A DNA stretch of 39,585 nucleotides from Pseudomonadota bacterium (GCA_021813805.1 JAKAJL010000032.1:1-39585), one strand, 5' to 3'; shown: positions 1 through 7,165, counted from the first letter of the stretch. Numbers and translations are program-made. The notes: generated by a model not told the origin, from the letters alone.

Positions 1-2
1 AC

Positions 3-1205
3 GCCGCCGCCGCCTACTGGATTGCGCTTGGACTCGCCAACAAGAGCGATTTCAAGCTGTCGAAGACCGGCGTTCCGCAAATGATGCTGCCGGGGAAAAA
101 GGTCGCCGGCTCGGACCTCGCCCTGACCGACCCGGACAAATGGGTCTACCAATATCTGATGCCGGCGTTGGAGAAAGCCGGCATCACCAAATGGGAAGAT
201 CAGGTAGCGGAAATCCGCAAACTGTTCCCGGCTGGCACCTCCTCGGACATTGTCGGCAAGATCATCAAACAGAAGCCCTCCTTTGAAAATCACGCCAAAC
301 TGTACGAGAACGCGCAAGGCCTCGACGCCACCAAGACCAACGCCACCGACCCATTCGTCGCCGCAGCCAATCTGACAACGTCTCTGCAAAATCTCGGGAG
401 CGTCCTGACCTCGCCGGTGATGGCGCAGGCGGCGCATGTCCTCGACCGGCTGTCACAATCGGTCGCCGGCTGGTCCAAGGCGCTCGGCGACTTCGACGCG
501 GCGCATCCGCGCATCGCAAAGATTCTCGCCGGCGGCTCCATCGCCGGGGGCGCGGCGGCCGGCTCGGCGCTGCTCTATGGCGCGTTCCAGGGCTTCGCCG
601 GCGGCTTCGGCTTGAAAGGAAGCGCGGCCGCCTTGACGGGCGCCGCGACAGCCCTGGACGGGGCGGCGGCGCGCCTCGGCGTCGGCGGGGCGCTTCCGAA
701 TACAGCGGGCGCTGTCGCGGCAGCGGCCGGCGCCGGCGCGGGCGTCGCGGGCGCTATCGGCGCGGGCGTGGCCGGGGCGACCCTCGCTGGGATCGGCGGG
801 GCGGCGCTCTATGCCGGCCATAAGCTCGATACCGATTACGCCAAGGCGCCGGATCACCGCAAATGGACGATTGGCCGCCTCTGGCAAAATTTCACGTCGG
901 GCGGCGATGACACGTCCGGCTTGGGCGCGCGCATGGCGGGCATGGCGGCCGAAATCGATCAGGCAAAGGAAAAGGCCGAAGCGGCCAAGCAATCGCTCGA
1001 CGCGCTCGGCCAGCCGGTCAAGATTGATGTCGACGGGTCCGCCGTCGCCACCGTCCTCTCCCAGGTCGAACGGCTGATCGGCGCGCTGTCGCAGGTGTCG
1101 GAAATGGCGGCGCACGTCAAGTCCAGCATCGGGTCGCCGGCCAAACTGGCGCCTATCGGCAAGACGCCGGGGGGCCATTTCGGCTTGAGCGGCATCGCCG
1201 AATAA
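3..1205 (+). CDS. Phage tail tape measure protein, C-terminal part (gene runs off the left edge)
   Basis: The reading frame is open from the first bases of the window, so this is the 3' part of a longer gene. An ATG at 81 is internal and is probably not the start. The visible 400 residues include a long Ala/Gly-rich hydrophobic middle region (roughly residues 170 to 275), as in tape measure proteins, and a helical, Lys/Glu/Ala-rich C-terminus. Tape measure proteins fill the tail tube and set tail length. The call rests mainly on position: it lies directly before gpU-, gpX- and gpD-like genes, the order T-U-X-D of P2-like contractile tails. The sequence is low in complexity, so similarity alone would be weak. 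Confidence 0.75.
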   Translation, partial: AAAAYWIALGLANKSDFKLSKTGVPQMMLPGKKVAGSDLALTDPDKWVYQYLMPALEKAGITKWEDQVAEIRKLFPAGTSSDIVGKIIKQKPSFENHAKLYENAQGLDATKTNATDPFVAAANLTTSLQNLGSVLTSPVMAQAAHVLDRLSQSVAGWSKALGDFDAAHPRIAKILAGGSIAGGAAAGSALLYGAFQGFAGGFGLKGSAAALTGAATALDGAAARLGVGGALPNTAGAVAAAAGAGAGVAGAIGAGVAGATLAGIGGAALYAGHKLDTDYAKAPDHRKWTIGRLWQNFTSGGDDTSGLGARMAGMAAEIDQAKEKAEAAKQSLDALGQPVKIDVDGSAVATVLSQVERLIGALSQVSEMAAHVKSSIGSPAKLAPIGKTPGGHFGLSGIAE

Positions 1206-1220
1206 GGCCAGGGGGAACGG

Positions 1221-1655
1221 ATGCTCTACCAGCTTGGGGCGGTCGCCTTCGAGGTCCAGCCGGTCAATGTCGCCGCCGCGATGATCGAGGTCGGCGCGGA
1301 TTACGCCGCGCATGACCTCATCGGCGCGATGCGCGCGCGCGAGTTCGCCGGCCCCTCCGATCTGAGGGTTCGGCTGATGGGACGGCTGCTGCCCAACCGG
1401 TTCGGGATGGGCGGCTTTGAGGTGCTGAAAGCGATGGCCATGTCGGGCGTCCCGCAAATGATGATCCGCGGCGACGGCGTCGTCTTCGGCTGGATGGATG
1501 TGCAGCGTGTGCGCGAGCGCCATTCCTACCTCGACGCGTCGGGCGTCGGGCGCATCGTCGATTTCGATATCGAAATGGTCCAGTCGCCGACCGGCGCGGG
1601 CGCGGGCGCCGTGGTGTCGCTGGTCGGCTCCCTCCTGGCGAGTCTGGCCCAATAA
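1221..1655 (+). CDS. P2 GpU-like phage tail protein
   Basis: This 144-residue protein starts with MLYQLGAVAFEVQP and contains the LMGRLLPNRFG segment, typical of the GpU family (tail terminator/completion protein of P2-like phages). The length fits the family. An AGGGGGAACGG ribosome binding site lies just before the ATG, 15 bases after the tape measure stop. The C-terminus is Gly/Ala/Ser-rich. GpU caps the tail tube at the head-proximal end. The next gene is a gpX-like gene, which supports a P2-type tail operon. Confidence 0.85.
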   Translation: MLYQLGAVAFEVQPVNVAAAMIEVGADYAAHDLIGAMRAREFAGPSDLRVRLMGRLLPNRFGMGGFEVLKAMAMSGVPQMMIRGDGVVFGWMDVQRVRERHSYLDASGVGRIVDFDIEMVQSPTGAGAGAVVSLVGSLLASLAQ

Positions 1656-1676
1656 CGCGCGGCAGAGCGAGCAAAA

Positions 1677-1904
1677 ATGACGCAACGCACGTTGACATTC
1701 CAGAACGGCGTCACGCCGCTCGACCTGCTGCTTTATCAGACCTATGGCCGCGAGGTCGCAGGGCTGGTTGAAGCGACGCTCGCCGCCAATCCCGGTCTGG
1801 CCGCGCTTGGGCCTTATCCGCCCATGGGGACGAAGGTCGTCGTGACCGATCCCGCGCCAAACAACGCCGCCAATGTGACCCCTGTCATCCGGTTGTTCAA
1901 CTGA
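1677..1904 (+). CDS. P2 GpX-like phage tail protein
   Basis: This 75-residue protein has the GpX layout: an N-terminal segment VTPLDLLLYQTYGRE, a LysM-like middle with VEATLAANPGLAALG, and a final hydrophobic VIRLF. GpX proteins are short LysM-like proteins needed for tail assembly, probably contacting peptidoglycan or other tail parts. It sits between the gpU- and gpD-like genes exactly as in P2 relatives. The start at 1677 is the only reasonable ATG and leaves 21 bases after gpU. Confidence 0.85.
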   Translation: MTQRTLTFQNGVTPLDLLLYQTYGREVAGLVEATLAANPGLAALGPYPPMGTKVVVTDPAPNNAANVTPVIRLFN

Positions 1905-1923
1905 TGCGGAGCGAAGCGACTAG

Positions 1924-1973
1924 CCGCGAACGCGGCGAGAGGGCGGCGAGAGACGCCCGTCCATTGGACGGGC
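1924..1973. other. Two intergenic hairpins before the gpD-like gene
   Basis: The 121-base gap between gpX and gpD contains a 5-bp inverted repeat (CCGCG/CGCGG, 1924-1928 with 1931-1935) and a perfect 8-bp inverted repeat with a 3-base loop (GCCCGTCC/GGACGGGC, 1955-1962 with 1966-1973). Neither is followed by a T run, so they are not typical terminators. They may be mRNA processing or stability elements between two tail genes. The function is inference. Confidence 0.45.
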
Positions 1974-2025
1974 TATGGCTGATGCGAGGGACGACCGACC
2001 GGCCATGCCGGGAGGACGGCAAGAA

Positions 2026-3063
2026 ATGAAGGCCGCCTATCAGATCGTCATCGACGGCGTGGACGTGTCCGCGACCTTTGGGCCGGTGCTGGAGAATATG
2101 ACGCTCACCGACTCCGATGGCGGCAAGTCGGACACGCTCGATATCATCATGAACGACATGGGCGGCCAGCTCTTGCTGCCGCGCAAGGGCGCGCCGATCC
2201 AGGCGCTGATCTGGTGGGCGGAAGTCCCGCCCTTCTCCGTGCCGGGCGCGGTCAGTTTCTCGGGCGTCACCGACGAGCCGAAGTCGAGCGGCGCGCGCTT
2301 CGCGGGAATGGAGCTTTCGATCAGCGCCAAGAGCGCCGACCATACCGGGACCGGGAAAGAGAAGAAAAATCGCCAGCAGGATAACACGACGTTCGGCGCG
2401 GTGGCGCAGGAATGGGGGGCAGAGTGCGGCCTCTCCGTCGTCGTGGACCCCTCGCTCGCCTCGATCCAGCGGCCTTATTGGGCCATGCACAACGAGAGCT
2501 TTTTCAATTGGGGGCGCCGCGTCGCGCGCGAGATCGGAGCGACCTTCAAGATCGCTCACCCCAAAGCGGTCTTCGTGCCGCGCAATTCGGGTCAATCGGC
2601 GGCCGGCCAGACGCTGCCGGTCTTCCCCATCGTCGCGCCAGGCAATCTCAAGGGATGGGACATGACGCCGAGCGCCGCCGCGCCGGCCTACGCCAGCGCA
2701 CAGGCCTTTTATTATGACCCGAAGACGGCGCTCTACAAGACGGCCTCGGTCTCGACCGGCGTGAGCGGCGCGACGGCGACCTATTCCGGCGGCTTCAAGG
2801 CGCCGGATCAGGAGCGGGCACAGACGCGGGCGCAGAACCACGCGGACGAATCGGCGCGCAAGTCCGGCGGCGGCTCGCTTGAAACCTATGGCGACCCACG
2901 CGCCATGAGCCAGGCGAACTGCACGGTGTCCGGCGCGCGCCCCGGCGTTGACGGGTCCTATCGCATCAAGACCGCCCGGCATGTCCTTTCCCGCGGGCTG
3001 GGGTGGTCGGTGACGGTCGATGTCGAGCAGCCGCAAGGCTCGGCCGGGACGGACGGCAGATGA
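2026..3063 (+). CDS. P2 GpD-like tail protein (late control protein D, baseplate hub family)
   Basis: This 345-residue protein matches the GpD/late-control family: an N-terminal beta-rich part (YQIVIDGVDVSATF), the segment DTLDIIMNDMGG, and a Gly-rich linker before a C-terminal domain with YRIKTARHVLSRGLGWSVTVDVE. GpD proteins form the tail hub, equivalent to T4 gp27 and VgrG N-termini. I chose the ATG at 2026 because GGAGG lies 10 bases upstream and the protein then begins as family members do. An in-frame ATG at 1975 would add 17 unlikely residues. The stop overlaps the next start (ATGA). Confidence 0.87.
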   Translation: MKAAYQIVIDGVDVSATFGPVLENMTLTDSDGGKSDTLDIIMNDMGGQLLLPRKGAPIQALIWWAEVPPFSVPGAVSFSGVTDEPKSSGARFAGMELSISAKSADHTGTGKEKKNRQQDNTTFGAVAQEWGAECGLSVVVDPSLASIQRPYWAMHNESFFNWGRRVAREIGATFKIAHPKAVFVPRNSGQSAAGQTLPVFPIVAPGNLKGWDMTPSAAAPAYASAQAFYYDPKTALYKTASVSTGVSGATATYSGGFKAPDQERAQTRAQNHADESARKSGGGSLETYGDPRAMSQANCTVSGARPGVDGSYRIKTARHVLSRGLGWSVTVDVEQPQGSAGTDGR

Positions 3064-3230
3064 CCGCTCTCGCCGGCTTCCTCCTCGGCCTCGCGCTGGC
3101 CTTCGGGTCGGCGCAGGTCTGCCCAAACGGCTGCTGCAAGGACGCGCGTGGGCCGCATTGCCCGGCAAACGGGCGCCACCAGACGCCCTATGGCCCGGCG
3201 CATTCTTTAACAAGCCACGGGCGCAAATAA
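3060..3230 (+). CDS. Small secreted or membrane Cys-rich phage protein
   Basis: A 56-residue ORF starts in an ATGA overlap with the gpD stop, so it is probably translationally coupled. Residues 1 to 19 form a hydrophobic segment (TALAGFLLGLALAFG) that could be a signal peptide or membrane anchor. Then comes a short Cys-rich part (CPNGCC, and CPAN further on). I do not recognise a family. Its position between the tail hub and the lysis enzymes suggests a lysis accessory or a small envelope protein. It could also be an unexpressed ORF. Confidence 0.5.
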   Translation: MTALAGFLLGLALAFGSAQVCPNGCCKDARGPHCPANGRHQTPYGPAHSLTSHGRK

Positions 3231-3241
3231 GGGAAAACGAT

Positions 3242-3796
3242 TTGGCTTTTGTAAACCTGCTTCGCGCGGGCGCGCTGGCGCTCGCCTGTCTTTCCTCGCG
3301 TCCGGTTTCCGCGTCCCCTCTGATCTTCGGATTCGGCCATGTGGATTCTCGACCTGTTCAAACGGCGGAAACCTGGCGCTGCAACTGGGCGTCCCGTCCG
3401 CATCACCATCACGTTCGGATCGCGGCGCGCTGTGCTTACACCTCCCGGCTGGCGCGAGCCGGCTCGTCGTCTCTCCTAGACGCCGCGCGCGGCTATCTCG
3501 GGCGCGGCAATTTCACCGGCTATCGTGAGGCGTGGTGCGCCGACGCCTTACGCGCGTGGCTGCGGCAATCCGGCCATTCGACAGCCGGGACCGATCACCG
3601 CGCGATCAGCTTCGCCCGCTATGGGCGCCCGACGTCGCCCCATGTCGGCGCGGTCGCGGTGCTGCGCCACCACGTCGGAATCGTCGCGGCGGTCACCGGT
3701 CGCGGCGTCGTGCTGCTGTCGGGAAATCACGGCCGCCGCGTGGCGCTTGGCGTCTATCCGCTGCGCCGCATCCTCACCTTCCGCGATCCTGTCTGA
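3242..3796 (+). CDS. Secreted CHAP/NlpC-like (TIGR02594-type) peptidoglycan hydrolase
   Basis: The frame has no usable ATG. A TTG at 3242, preceded by AAGGGAA, opens a 184-residue protein with a good signal peptide (hydrophobic LRAGALALACLSS, cleavage after PVSA). A His/Arg-rich linker follows, then a C-terminal domain starting DAARGYLGRGNFTGYREAWC. The Cys of AWCADAL is the likely nucleophile; the His of SPHVGAVAVL and the GNHGRRV segment complete a cysteine-peptidase-like site. It probably cleaves peptide links in the cell wall and precedes a GH19 lysozyme gene. A 46-residue ORF in another frame (3339-3479) overlaps the linker, so the N-terminal part is less certain than the catalytic domain. 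Confidence 0.65.
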   Translation: MAFVNLLRAGALALACLSSRPVSASPLIFGFGHVDSRPVQTAETWRCNWASRPHHHHVRIAARCAYTSRLARAGSSSLLDAARGYLGRGNFTGYREAWCADALRAWLRQSGHSTAGTDHRAISFARYGRPTSPHVGAVAVLRHHVGIVAAVTGRGVVLLSGNHGRRVALGVYPLRRILTFRDPV

Positions 3797-3810
3797 CCCC
3801 AGAGGCCCCT

Positions 3811-4578
3811 ATGGTCGATTTCGCCAAGGTTCTGTTCGCCGTCGTCCCGTCTGGACGCCGCGATGTGATCGACGGCTTTGGCGCCAGCATGGACAAGTGC
3901 GTCGCTTTTGCCGATCTCTCGACGCCCAACCGCCTCGCCGGCTTCATCGGCCAATGCGCCGAGGAATCGGCGAGCTTCCGCACCACGGTCGAATATGCCT
4001 CCGGCCGCGCCTATAACGGGCGCCGCGATCTCGGCAACGTCGAGCCCGGCGACGGGCCGCGCTTCAAGGGCCGGGGGCTGATCCAGCTCACCGGGCGGGC
4101 CAATTACCGGCAGGCCGGTCGCGACCTCGGCCTTCCTCTTGAAGAAAGCCCCGAAACGGCGGCGCGCTTCCCGCAAGCCGCGCTGATCGCCGCCTGGTAC
4201 TGGAAATCGCGCGGCCTCAACAAATTCGCCGACGCCCGCGACTGGCGCGCCGTGACCTTGCGGGTCAACGGCGGCGAGCGCGGGCTGGCCGAGCGCGAGC
4301 TTTACACCAACCGCGCGCTTCACGCCCTGGCCGATCTGCGCGGCGCGCTGCTCGCGATCGCGCAGGAACACCGCGACAAGGCCAAGGGCAAGACCCTCGC
4401 CGCCGCCGTCGCCTCGGCCCCGGCGCTCGCGGCGGCTGGCATGTCCGCGACCGGGCCGACCCTGCCGCTGTTCGCCAGCGGCGCGGCCATGGGCCTCGTC
4501 GCCGGCGCCTTCGCCTGGGGCGTCAAGGCCGACCGCGACATGGCGGCCATGCTCGAAGACGCGGCCAGGGACGTTTGA
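3811..4578 (+). CDS. Phage endolysin, glycoside hydrolase family 19 type, with C-terminal membrane segment
   Basis: A 255-residue protein. Residues about 45 to 110 carry the GH19 lysozyme/chitinase signature: the AEESASF motif with the probable catalytic Glu, then AYNGRRDLGN and FKGRGLIQLTGRANY. It is expected to cut the glycan strands of peptidoglycan. After about residue 190 comes an Ala-rich region ending in a hydrophobic segment (AMGLVAGAFAWGV), so the protein may be membrane tethered, which is unusual for a simple endolysin. It lies 14 bases after the CHAP-like gene and is followed by small overlapping ORFs, forming a lysis module. Confidence 0.85.
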   Translation: MVDFAKVLFAVVPSGRRDVIDGFGASMDKCVAFADLSTPNRLAGFIGQCAEESASFRTTVEYASGRAYNGRRDLGNVEPGDGPRFKGRGLIQLTGRANYRQAGRDLGLPLEESPETAARFPQAALIAAWYWKSRGLNKFADARDWRAVTLRVNGGERGLAERELYTNRALHALADLRGALLAIAQEHRDKAKGKTLAAAVASAPALAAAGMSATGPTLPLFASGAAMGLVAGAFAWGVKADRDMAAMLEDAARDV

Positions 4579-4580
4579 CC

Positions 4581-4712
4581 ATGGACGCCGGGACGGTCGC
4601 GGCGGCGGCGCGGTGCCTCGCGCTCTATCTCGCCTGCTGGAAGCTGGCCTGCGCCTGCTGCGACCTGACGCCGGTGGACGAACAAAACGACGCCGGTCGG
4701 CCGGAGGATTGA
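4581..4712 (+). CDS. Small Cys-rich membrane-like phage protein
   Basis: A 43-residue ORF begins 2 bases after the endolysin stop. Its middle is a hydrophobic, Cys-containing segment (CLALYLACWKLACACC), followed by an acidic polar tail. The close packing with both neighbours supports it being real, but no family is recognised. A small membrane protein in a lysis cassette is the simplest reading. Confidence 0.45.
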   Translation: MDAGTVAAAARCLALYLACWKLACACCDLTPVDEQNDAGRPED

Positions 4713-4715
4713 GAG

Positions 4716-5018
4716 ATGGGAGCAAAAGGCGTCCTTCGCACGGTCGAGGGCAATCGTGTCGCGTTCGATTGCCCAGGGTGCAAGAATCGTCACGTCCTCA
4801 CGGTCCGTCCCGCGCCGCCGCCGTCATGGGAATTTAACGGCGATTATGACCGTCCGACTTTTCGACCTTCAATCCTCGTCAGCCTCCCCGCCGACGACGA
4901 GTTTCCTGCCGAGGTCTGCCACTCGTTTGTGACGGACGGCCAAATCCACTTTCTCGGTGATTGCACCCACGAACTCGCCGGTAAAACAGTTCCTCTTGTC
5001 GCGCGCGATAAGGACTGA
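4716..5018 (+). CDS. DUF6527 family phage protein
   Basis: This 100-residue protein matches the pattern of DUF6527 proteins, common in phage and prophage accessory regions. It has an N-terminal CPGC pair (residues about 19 to 22), the segment WEFNGDYDRPTFRPSILV, and a conserved CHSFV...IHFLGDCTHELAG C-terminus. The Cys and His residues could bind a metal. The function is unknown to me; relatives are sometimes mislabelled as ammonia monooxygenase. The start ATG at 4716 has a GGAGGATTGAG site ending just before it. Confidence 0.75.
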   Translation: MGAKGVLRTVEGNRVAFDCPGCKNRHVLTVRPAPPPSWEFNGDYDRPTFRPSILVSLPADDEFPAEVCHSFVTDGQIHFLGDCTHELAGKTVPLVARDKD

Positions 5019-5021
5019 GCC

Positions 5022-5468
5022 ATGACCGCTTCGACCGCCTATTGCGCCAACGCGGCGATGATTTACCGCTTCTGGCTCGCCGCCTTCGAAAGCCACGCGG
5101 TCGCCGCCGGCTTGCTCGCCCAGGCTGACGCCGAAAGCTCGCTCAATCCGAAAGCTGTTGGCGATCACGGCCAAGCATTTGGCCTCGATCAATGGCACGG
5201 CGCGCGGGCGGCGGTGATCCTCAAGGGCTGCGGCGTCGATCTGACCCGTCTCCCGCCGATCGCCGATCAACTCAAGGCGGCGCTGTGGGAATTGCGCGGG
5301 CCGGAGCATTTTGCCCTGCAAAAGATTCTCGCGGCCAAGACGGCATGGGACGCCGGCTATGCCGCCTGCCGCTATTGGGAGCGCCCAGGTTCGACGCTGC
5401 AATACGCCAAGCGCGGCGACAAGGCGGAAGCCTGGGCGGTCTATTTCGCCAAGCATCCGGCGGCGTGA
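5022..5468 (+). CDS. Phage tail lysozyme-like protein (PF18013-type)
   Basis: A 148-residue protein with the pattern of the phage_lysozyme2/tail lysozyme domain: an N-terminal helix, then AAGLLAQADAESSLNPKAVGDHGQAFGLDQWHGAR, where the Glu of DAESSLNP is the likely catalytic acid, then a helical C-terminal half. It is the third peptidoglycan-active enzyme in this 2.3-kb stretch. It has no signal peptide, so it would rely on a holin or on tail delivery. The stop overlaps the next start (TGATG). Confidence 0.7.
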   Translation: MTASTAYCANAAMIYRFWLAAFESHAVAAGLLAQADAESSLNPKAVGDHGQAFGLDQWHGARAAVILKGCGVDLTRLPPIADQLKAALWELRGPEHFALQKILAAKTAWDAGYAACRYWERPGSTLQYAKRGDKAEAWAVYFAKHPAA

Positions 5469-5542
5469 TGCGCCTCATCCTCGTCCTCGTCTTTCTCGCG
5501 CTCGTGGTCTTCGCGGGCTTGCTGGTCGCGGACGATCTTTGA
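5468..5542 (+). CDS. 24-residue single-pass membrane peptide
   Basis: This very short ORF overlaps the upstream stop in a TGATG arrangement. It encodes one hydrophobic segment (MRLILVLVFLALVVFAGLLV) with a short acidic end. The overlap at both ends (its own stop is TTGA with the next start) argues that it is translated by coupling. It could act as a holin, pinholin or antiholin component, but this is inference from position and hydrophobicity only. Confidence 0.5.
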   Translation: MRLILVLVFLALVVFAGLLVADDL

Positions 5543-5619
5543 GCGCGTTCTTTTCCTTCCTCTGCGGCTTCTCGCTTGGCGGCGTCGTCATCGCCTTCTG
5601 GCTTCTCGGCCTGTTCTGA
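5539..5619 (+). CDS. 26-residue membrane peptide with TTG start
   Basis: The TTG start overlaps the upstream stop as TTGA. The peptide is almost wholly hydrophobic with two Gly-rich turns (FLCGFSLGGVVIAFWLLGLF). It belongs to a run of tiny coupled membrane ORFs. No family is recognised. The non-ATG start would normally make me doubt it, but the same overlap style occurs at several neighbouring genes (6519, 7162, 8478). Confidence 0.4.
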   Translation: MSAFFSFLCGFSLGGVVIAFWLLGLF

Positions 5620-5629
5620 AATCCCGCAT

Positions 5630-5668
5630 CCGCGCGCGGGGCCTCGGGCGCCGGGGCGCGCGGTTTCC
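5630..5668 (+). terminator. Possible rho-independent terminator within the lysis region
   Basis: An 8-bp inverted repeat CCGCGCGC/GCGCGCGG (5630-5637 with 5656-5663) encloses a GC-rich loop and is followed by a weak T run (TTTCCCTTCC). It lies 10 bases after the preceding small ORF. The short T run makes termination partial at best. Confidence 0.35.
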
Positions 5669-5702
5669 CTTCCCGGCGTCCACCCCCAAAGGAAACGAAA
5701 CC

Positions 5703-5915
5703 ATGTTCGACCTGATCTACGGGTTCATTGTCTCGCGCCTCTCCGAGCGCAGCACATGGGCCGGCATCATTTCCACCCTCGGCGCCCGCATCGGGTTGCA
5801 TTTTACCGGCGCGCAGGAAACGGACGCGATCAACGCGGCGCTCGCCATCGTCGCCCTCGTCGTCGCCTTCGTGCCGGAAAAGCCGGCCGATCACGATCAT
5901 CCCCCGCTGGTGTGA
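5703..5915 (+). CDS. Small holin-like membrane protein
   Basis: A 70-residue protein with an amphipathic N-terminus (FDLIYGFIVSRLSERSTWAGIIST) and a hydrophobic C-terminal helix (INAALAIVALVVAFV) followed by a charged His/Asp-rich tail. Similar short proteins sit beside endolysins in alphaproteobacterial prophages and are annotated as holins. An AAAGGAAACGAAACC ribosome binding region precedes the ATG. Holin function is inferred from size, topology and position. Confidence 0.6.
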   Translation: MFDLIYGFIVSRLSERSTWAGIISTLGARIGLHFTGAQETDAINAALAIVALVVAFVPEKPADHDHPPLV

Positions 5916-5917
5916 CG

Positions 5918-6019
5918 ATGGCGCGCGCATTCGGCGTGGCGGTGGTCGCCATCGTCACACTTGTGGCCGCGGTCTATTTCATGACCGGGGCCGGCTTGTT
6001 CTTCGACTGGAGCCATTGA
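5918..6019 (+). CDS. 33-residue membrane peptide
   Basis: The ATG lies 2 bases after the holin-like stop. The peptide has one strongly hydrophobic helix (VAVVAIVTLVAAVYF) and ends in FFDWSH. It is probably coupled to the gene before it and may be a partner of the holin-like protein. No family is recognised. Confidence 0.45.
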   Translation: MARAFGVAVVAIVTLVAAVYFMTGAGLFFDWSH

Positions 6020-6045
6020 GGCTCAAAACCCAAAGGAAAATGCAA

Positions 6046-6522
6046 ATGTCTTTCTCGTTCTCTGGTGCTTTCACCGGCCTCGAATCCTTCTTCGTGACCG
6101 TCGAGAGCGACGTCATCAAGACGGTCGCCAATATCCAGACGGGGGCTGGCGCCGCCCTCCACGAAATCCAGGCTGGCATCAACTGGCTGGCTGGCGAAAT
6201 CCCCGCCGCCCTCGCCGGCGTCCAGCAGATTGCAGCGGTCGCCACCGCCCTGACGCCCGAAGTCGCGCTGGTCAGCCCTCCCGCCGCCGCCGCGATCACC
6301 GAGGCCGCGCCGCTCGTCGCCGCCGCTTCGGCGACCTTGAGCGCGTTTGCGGCCAAAATCCAGGCTGGCAATGCGGCTGGCGGCAACGCTGTCGTCACCG
6401 ACGCTCAGGCCTTGGTCGCCGGTTACAACGCGCTGAAATCGACCCAGGCCGCTACCGCCAAAGTCGCCGCCGCCATCGCCACGCCGGCCCCCGCTGCCGC
6501 TCCTGTTCCGGCTGCGGCGTGA
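6046..6522 (+). CDS. Ala-rich phage protein of unknown function
   Basis: A 158-residue protein, very rich in Ala and Val, with a helical N-terminal half (LESFFVTVESDVIKTV) and a Pro/Ala tail. I chose the ATG at 6046 because AAGGA lies 8 bases upstream; the ATG at 6040 is too close to that site. No signal peptide or clear membrane helix is seen. Its function is unknown. The stop overlaps the GTG of the next gene (GTGA). Confidence 0.65.
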   Translation: MSFSFSGAFTGLESFFVTVESDVIKTVANIQTGAGAALHEIQAGINWLAGEIPAALAGVQQIAAVATALTPEVALVSPPAAAAITEAAPLVAAASATLSAFAAKIQAGNAAGGNAVVTDAQALVAGYNALKSTQAATAKVAAAIATPAPAAAPVPAAA

Positions 6523-6710
6523 AGCTCGCCCTTATCGCCCTCGGGTTGGCGCTCCTCTCGGGCTGCGCCGGCTACGATTCCAACGGCTATTACCAGAAAC
6601 ATATCGGGATCGACGCGAGACTGACGGTCGTCTGCCAGACAGGCGAACATCGCATCACGCTCACGGCGACGGCGCAGGATTGCCGCCGCCGCGGCGGAAC
6701 TCCGATCTGA
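6519..6710 (+). CDS. Small phage lipoprotein
   Basis: A 63-residue protein starts with GTG in a GTGA overlap. It has a clear lipoprotein signal: KLALIALGLALLSGC, with the lipobox LLSGC and the acylated Cys at about residue 16. The mature part is about 47 residues with two further Cys. In a lysis cassette a small outer-membrane lipoprotein suggests an outer spanin (Rz1-like) subunit. The next gene encodes a membrane-anchored coiled coil that could be the inner partner. This pairing is inference; the usual order is inner before outer. Confidence 0.65.
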   Translation: MKLALIALGLALLSGCAGYDSNGYYQKHIGIDARLTVVCQTGEHRITLTATAQDCRRRGGTPI

Positions 6711-6711
6711 C

Positions 6712-6737
6712 CGCCGGGGCCAACGCCCCGGCGTTTT
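6712..6737 (+). terminator. Rho-independent terminator after the lipoprotein gene
   Basis: A perfect 9-bp stem CGCCGGGGC/GCCCCGGCG (6712-6720 with 6725-6733), a 4-base loop CAAC and a TTTT run follow the lipoprotein stop by one base. It would separate the lysis genes from the genes starting at 6758, unless those are read through or have their own promoter. Confidence 0.7.
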
Positions 6738-6757
6738 CATCATGCGGGAAGGTTGCA

Positions 6758-7165
6758 ATGGCGGATTCGACGCCCGGATGGGTGCAGACGGTCGGGGCGC
6801 TGGGCGGCGTGTCGGTCATCACCGGTTTTCTGACCTGGGCCACCAATCACCGATCGTCGAAGGCGACGGCGAAAAAGGCGGAGGCCGAGGCGGAGCAAAT
6901 CGAGGAAAACAAGGGCGCCTCATTCGAGCAGGCGATCAACGACCGCATAACCGCCGGCATCGACAGTTGGGAAAAGCAGGTGGCGCACCTGGTCAGCCTC
7001 GTCGAGACCCTGTCGAAACAGAACGAAACCTCGCTGGCGCGCATCGCCACGCTCGAGGAGGAGGTGCGGCGCCTGCGCATCGCCCTCGACAAGACCACCC
7101 GCGAGCTGCACGCCGCGCGCGTCGCCGCCTCGAAATCCGCGAAATCAACCGAGGCCACGGCGTGA
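6758..7165 (+). CDS. Membrane-anchored coiled-coil phage protein (possible inner spanin)
   Basis: A 135-residue protein with one N-terminal hydrophobic segment (VGALGGVSVITGFLTWA, residues about 10 to 27), then a long charged helix rich in Lys, Glu and Ala with heptad-like spacing (VSLVETLSKQNETSLARIATLEEEVRRLR). This layout fits an inner-membrane spanin or similar anchor. The ATG at 6758 follows a GGGAAGGTTGCA site. Its stop overlaps the GTG of the metallophosphoesterase gene (GTGA), so the two are probably coupled. Confidence 0.65.
   Translation: MADSTPGWVQTVGALGGVSVITGFLTWATNHRSSKATAKKAEAEAEQIEENKGASFEQAINDRITAGIDSWEKQVAHLVSLVETLSKQNETSLARIATLEEEVRRLRIALDKTTRELHAARVAASKSAKSTEATA

Noticed and set aside
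3339-3479. A 46-codon ORF starting MWILDLFKRRKPG inside the CHAP-like gene
   Set aside because: Its composition looks protein-like, but its ribosome binding site is weak and it overlaps the linker of the signal-peptide-bearing hydrolase. I kept the hydrolase and record this as the main alternative.
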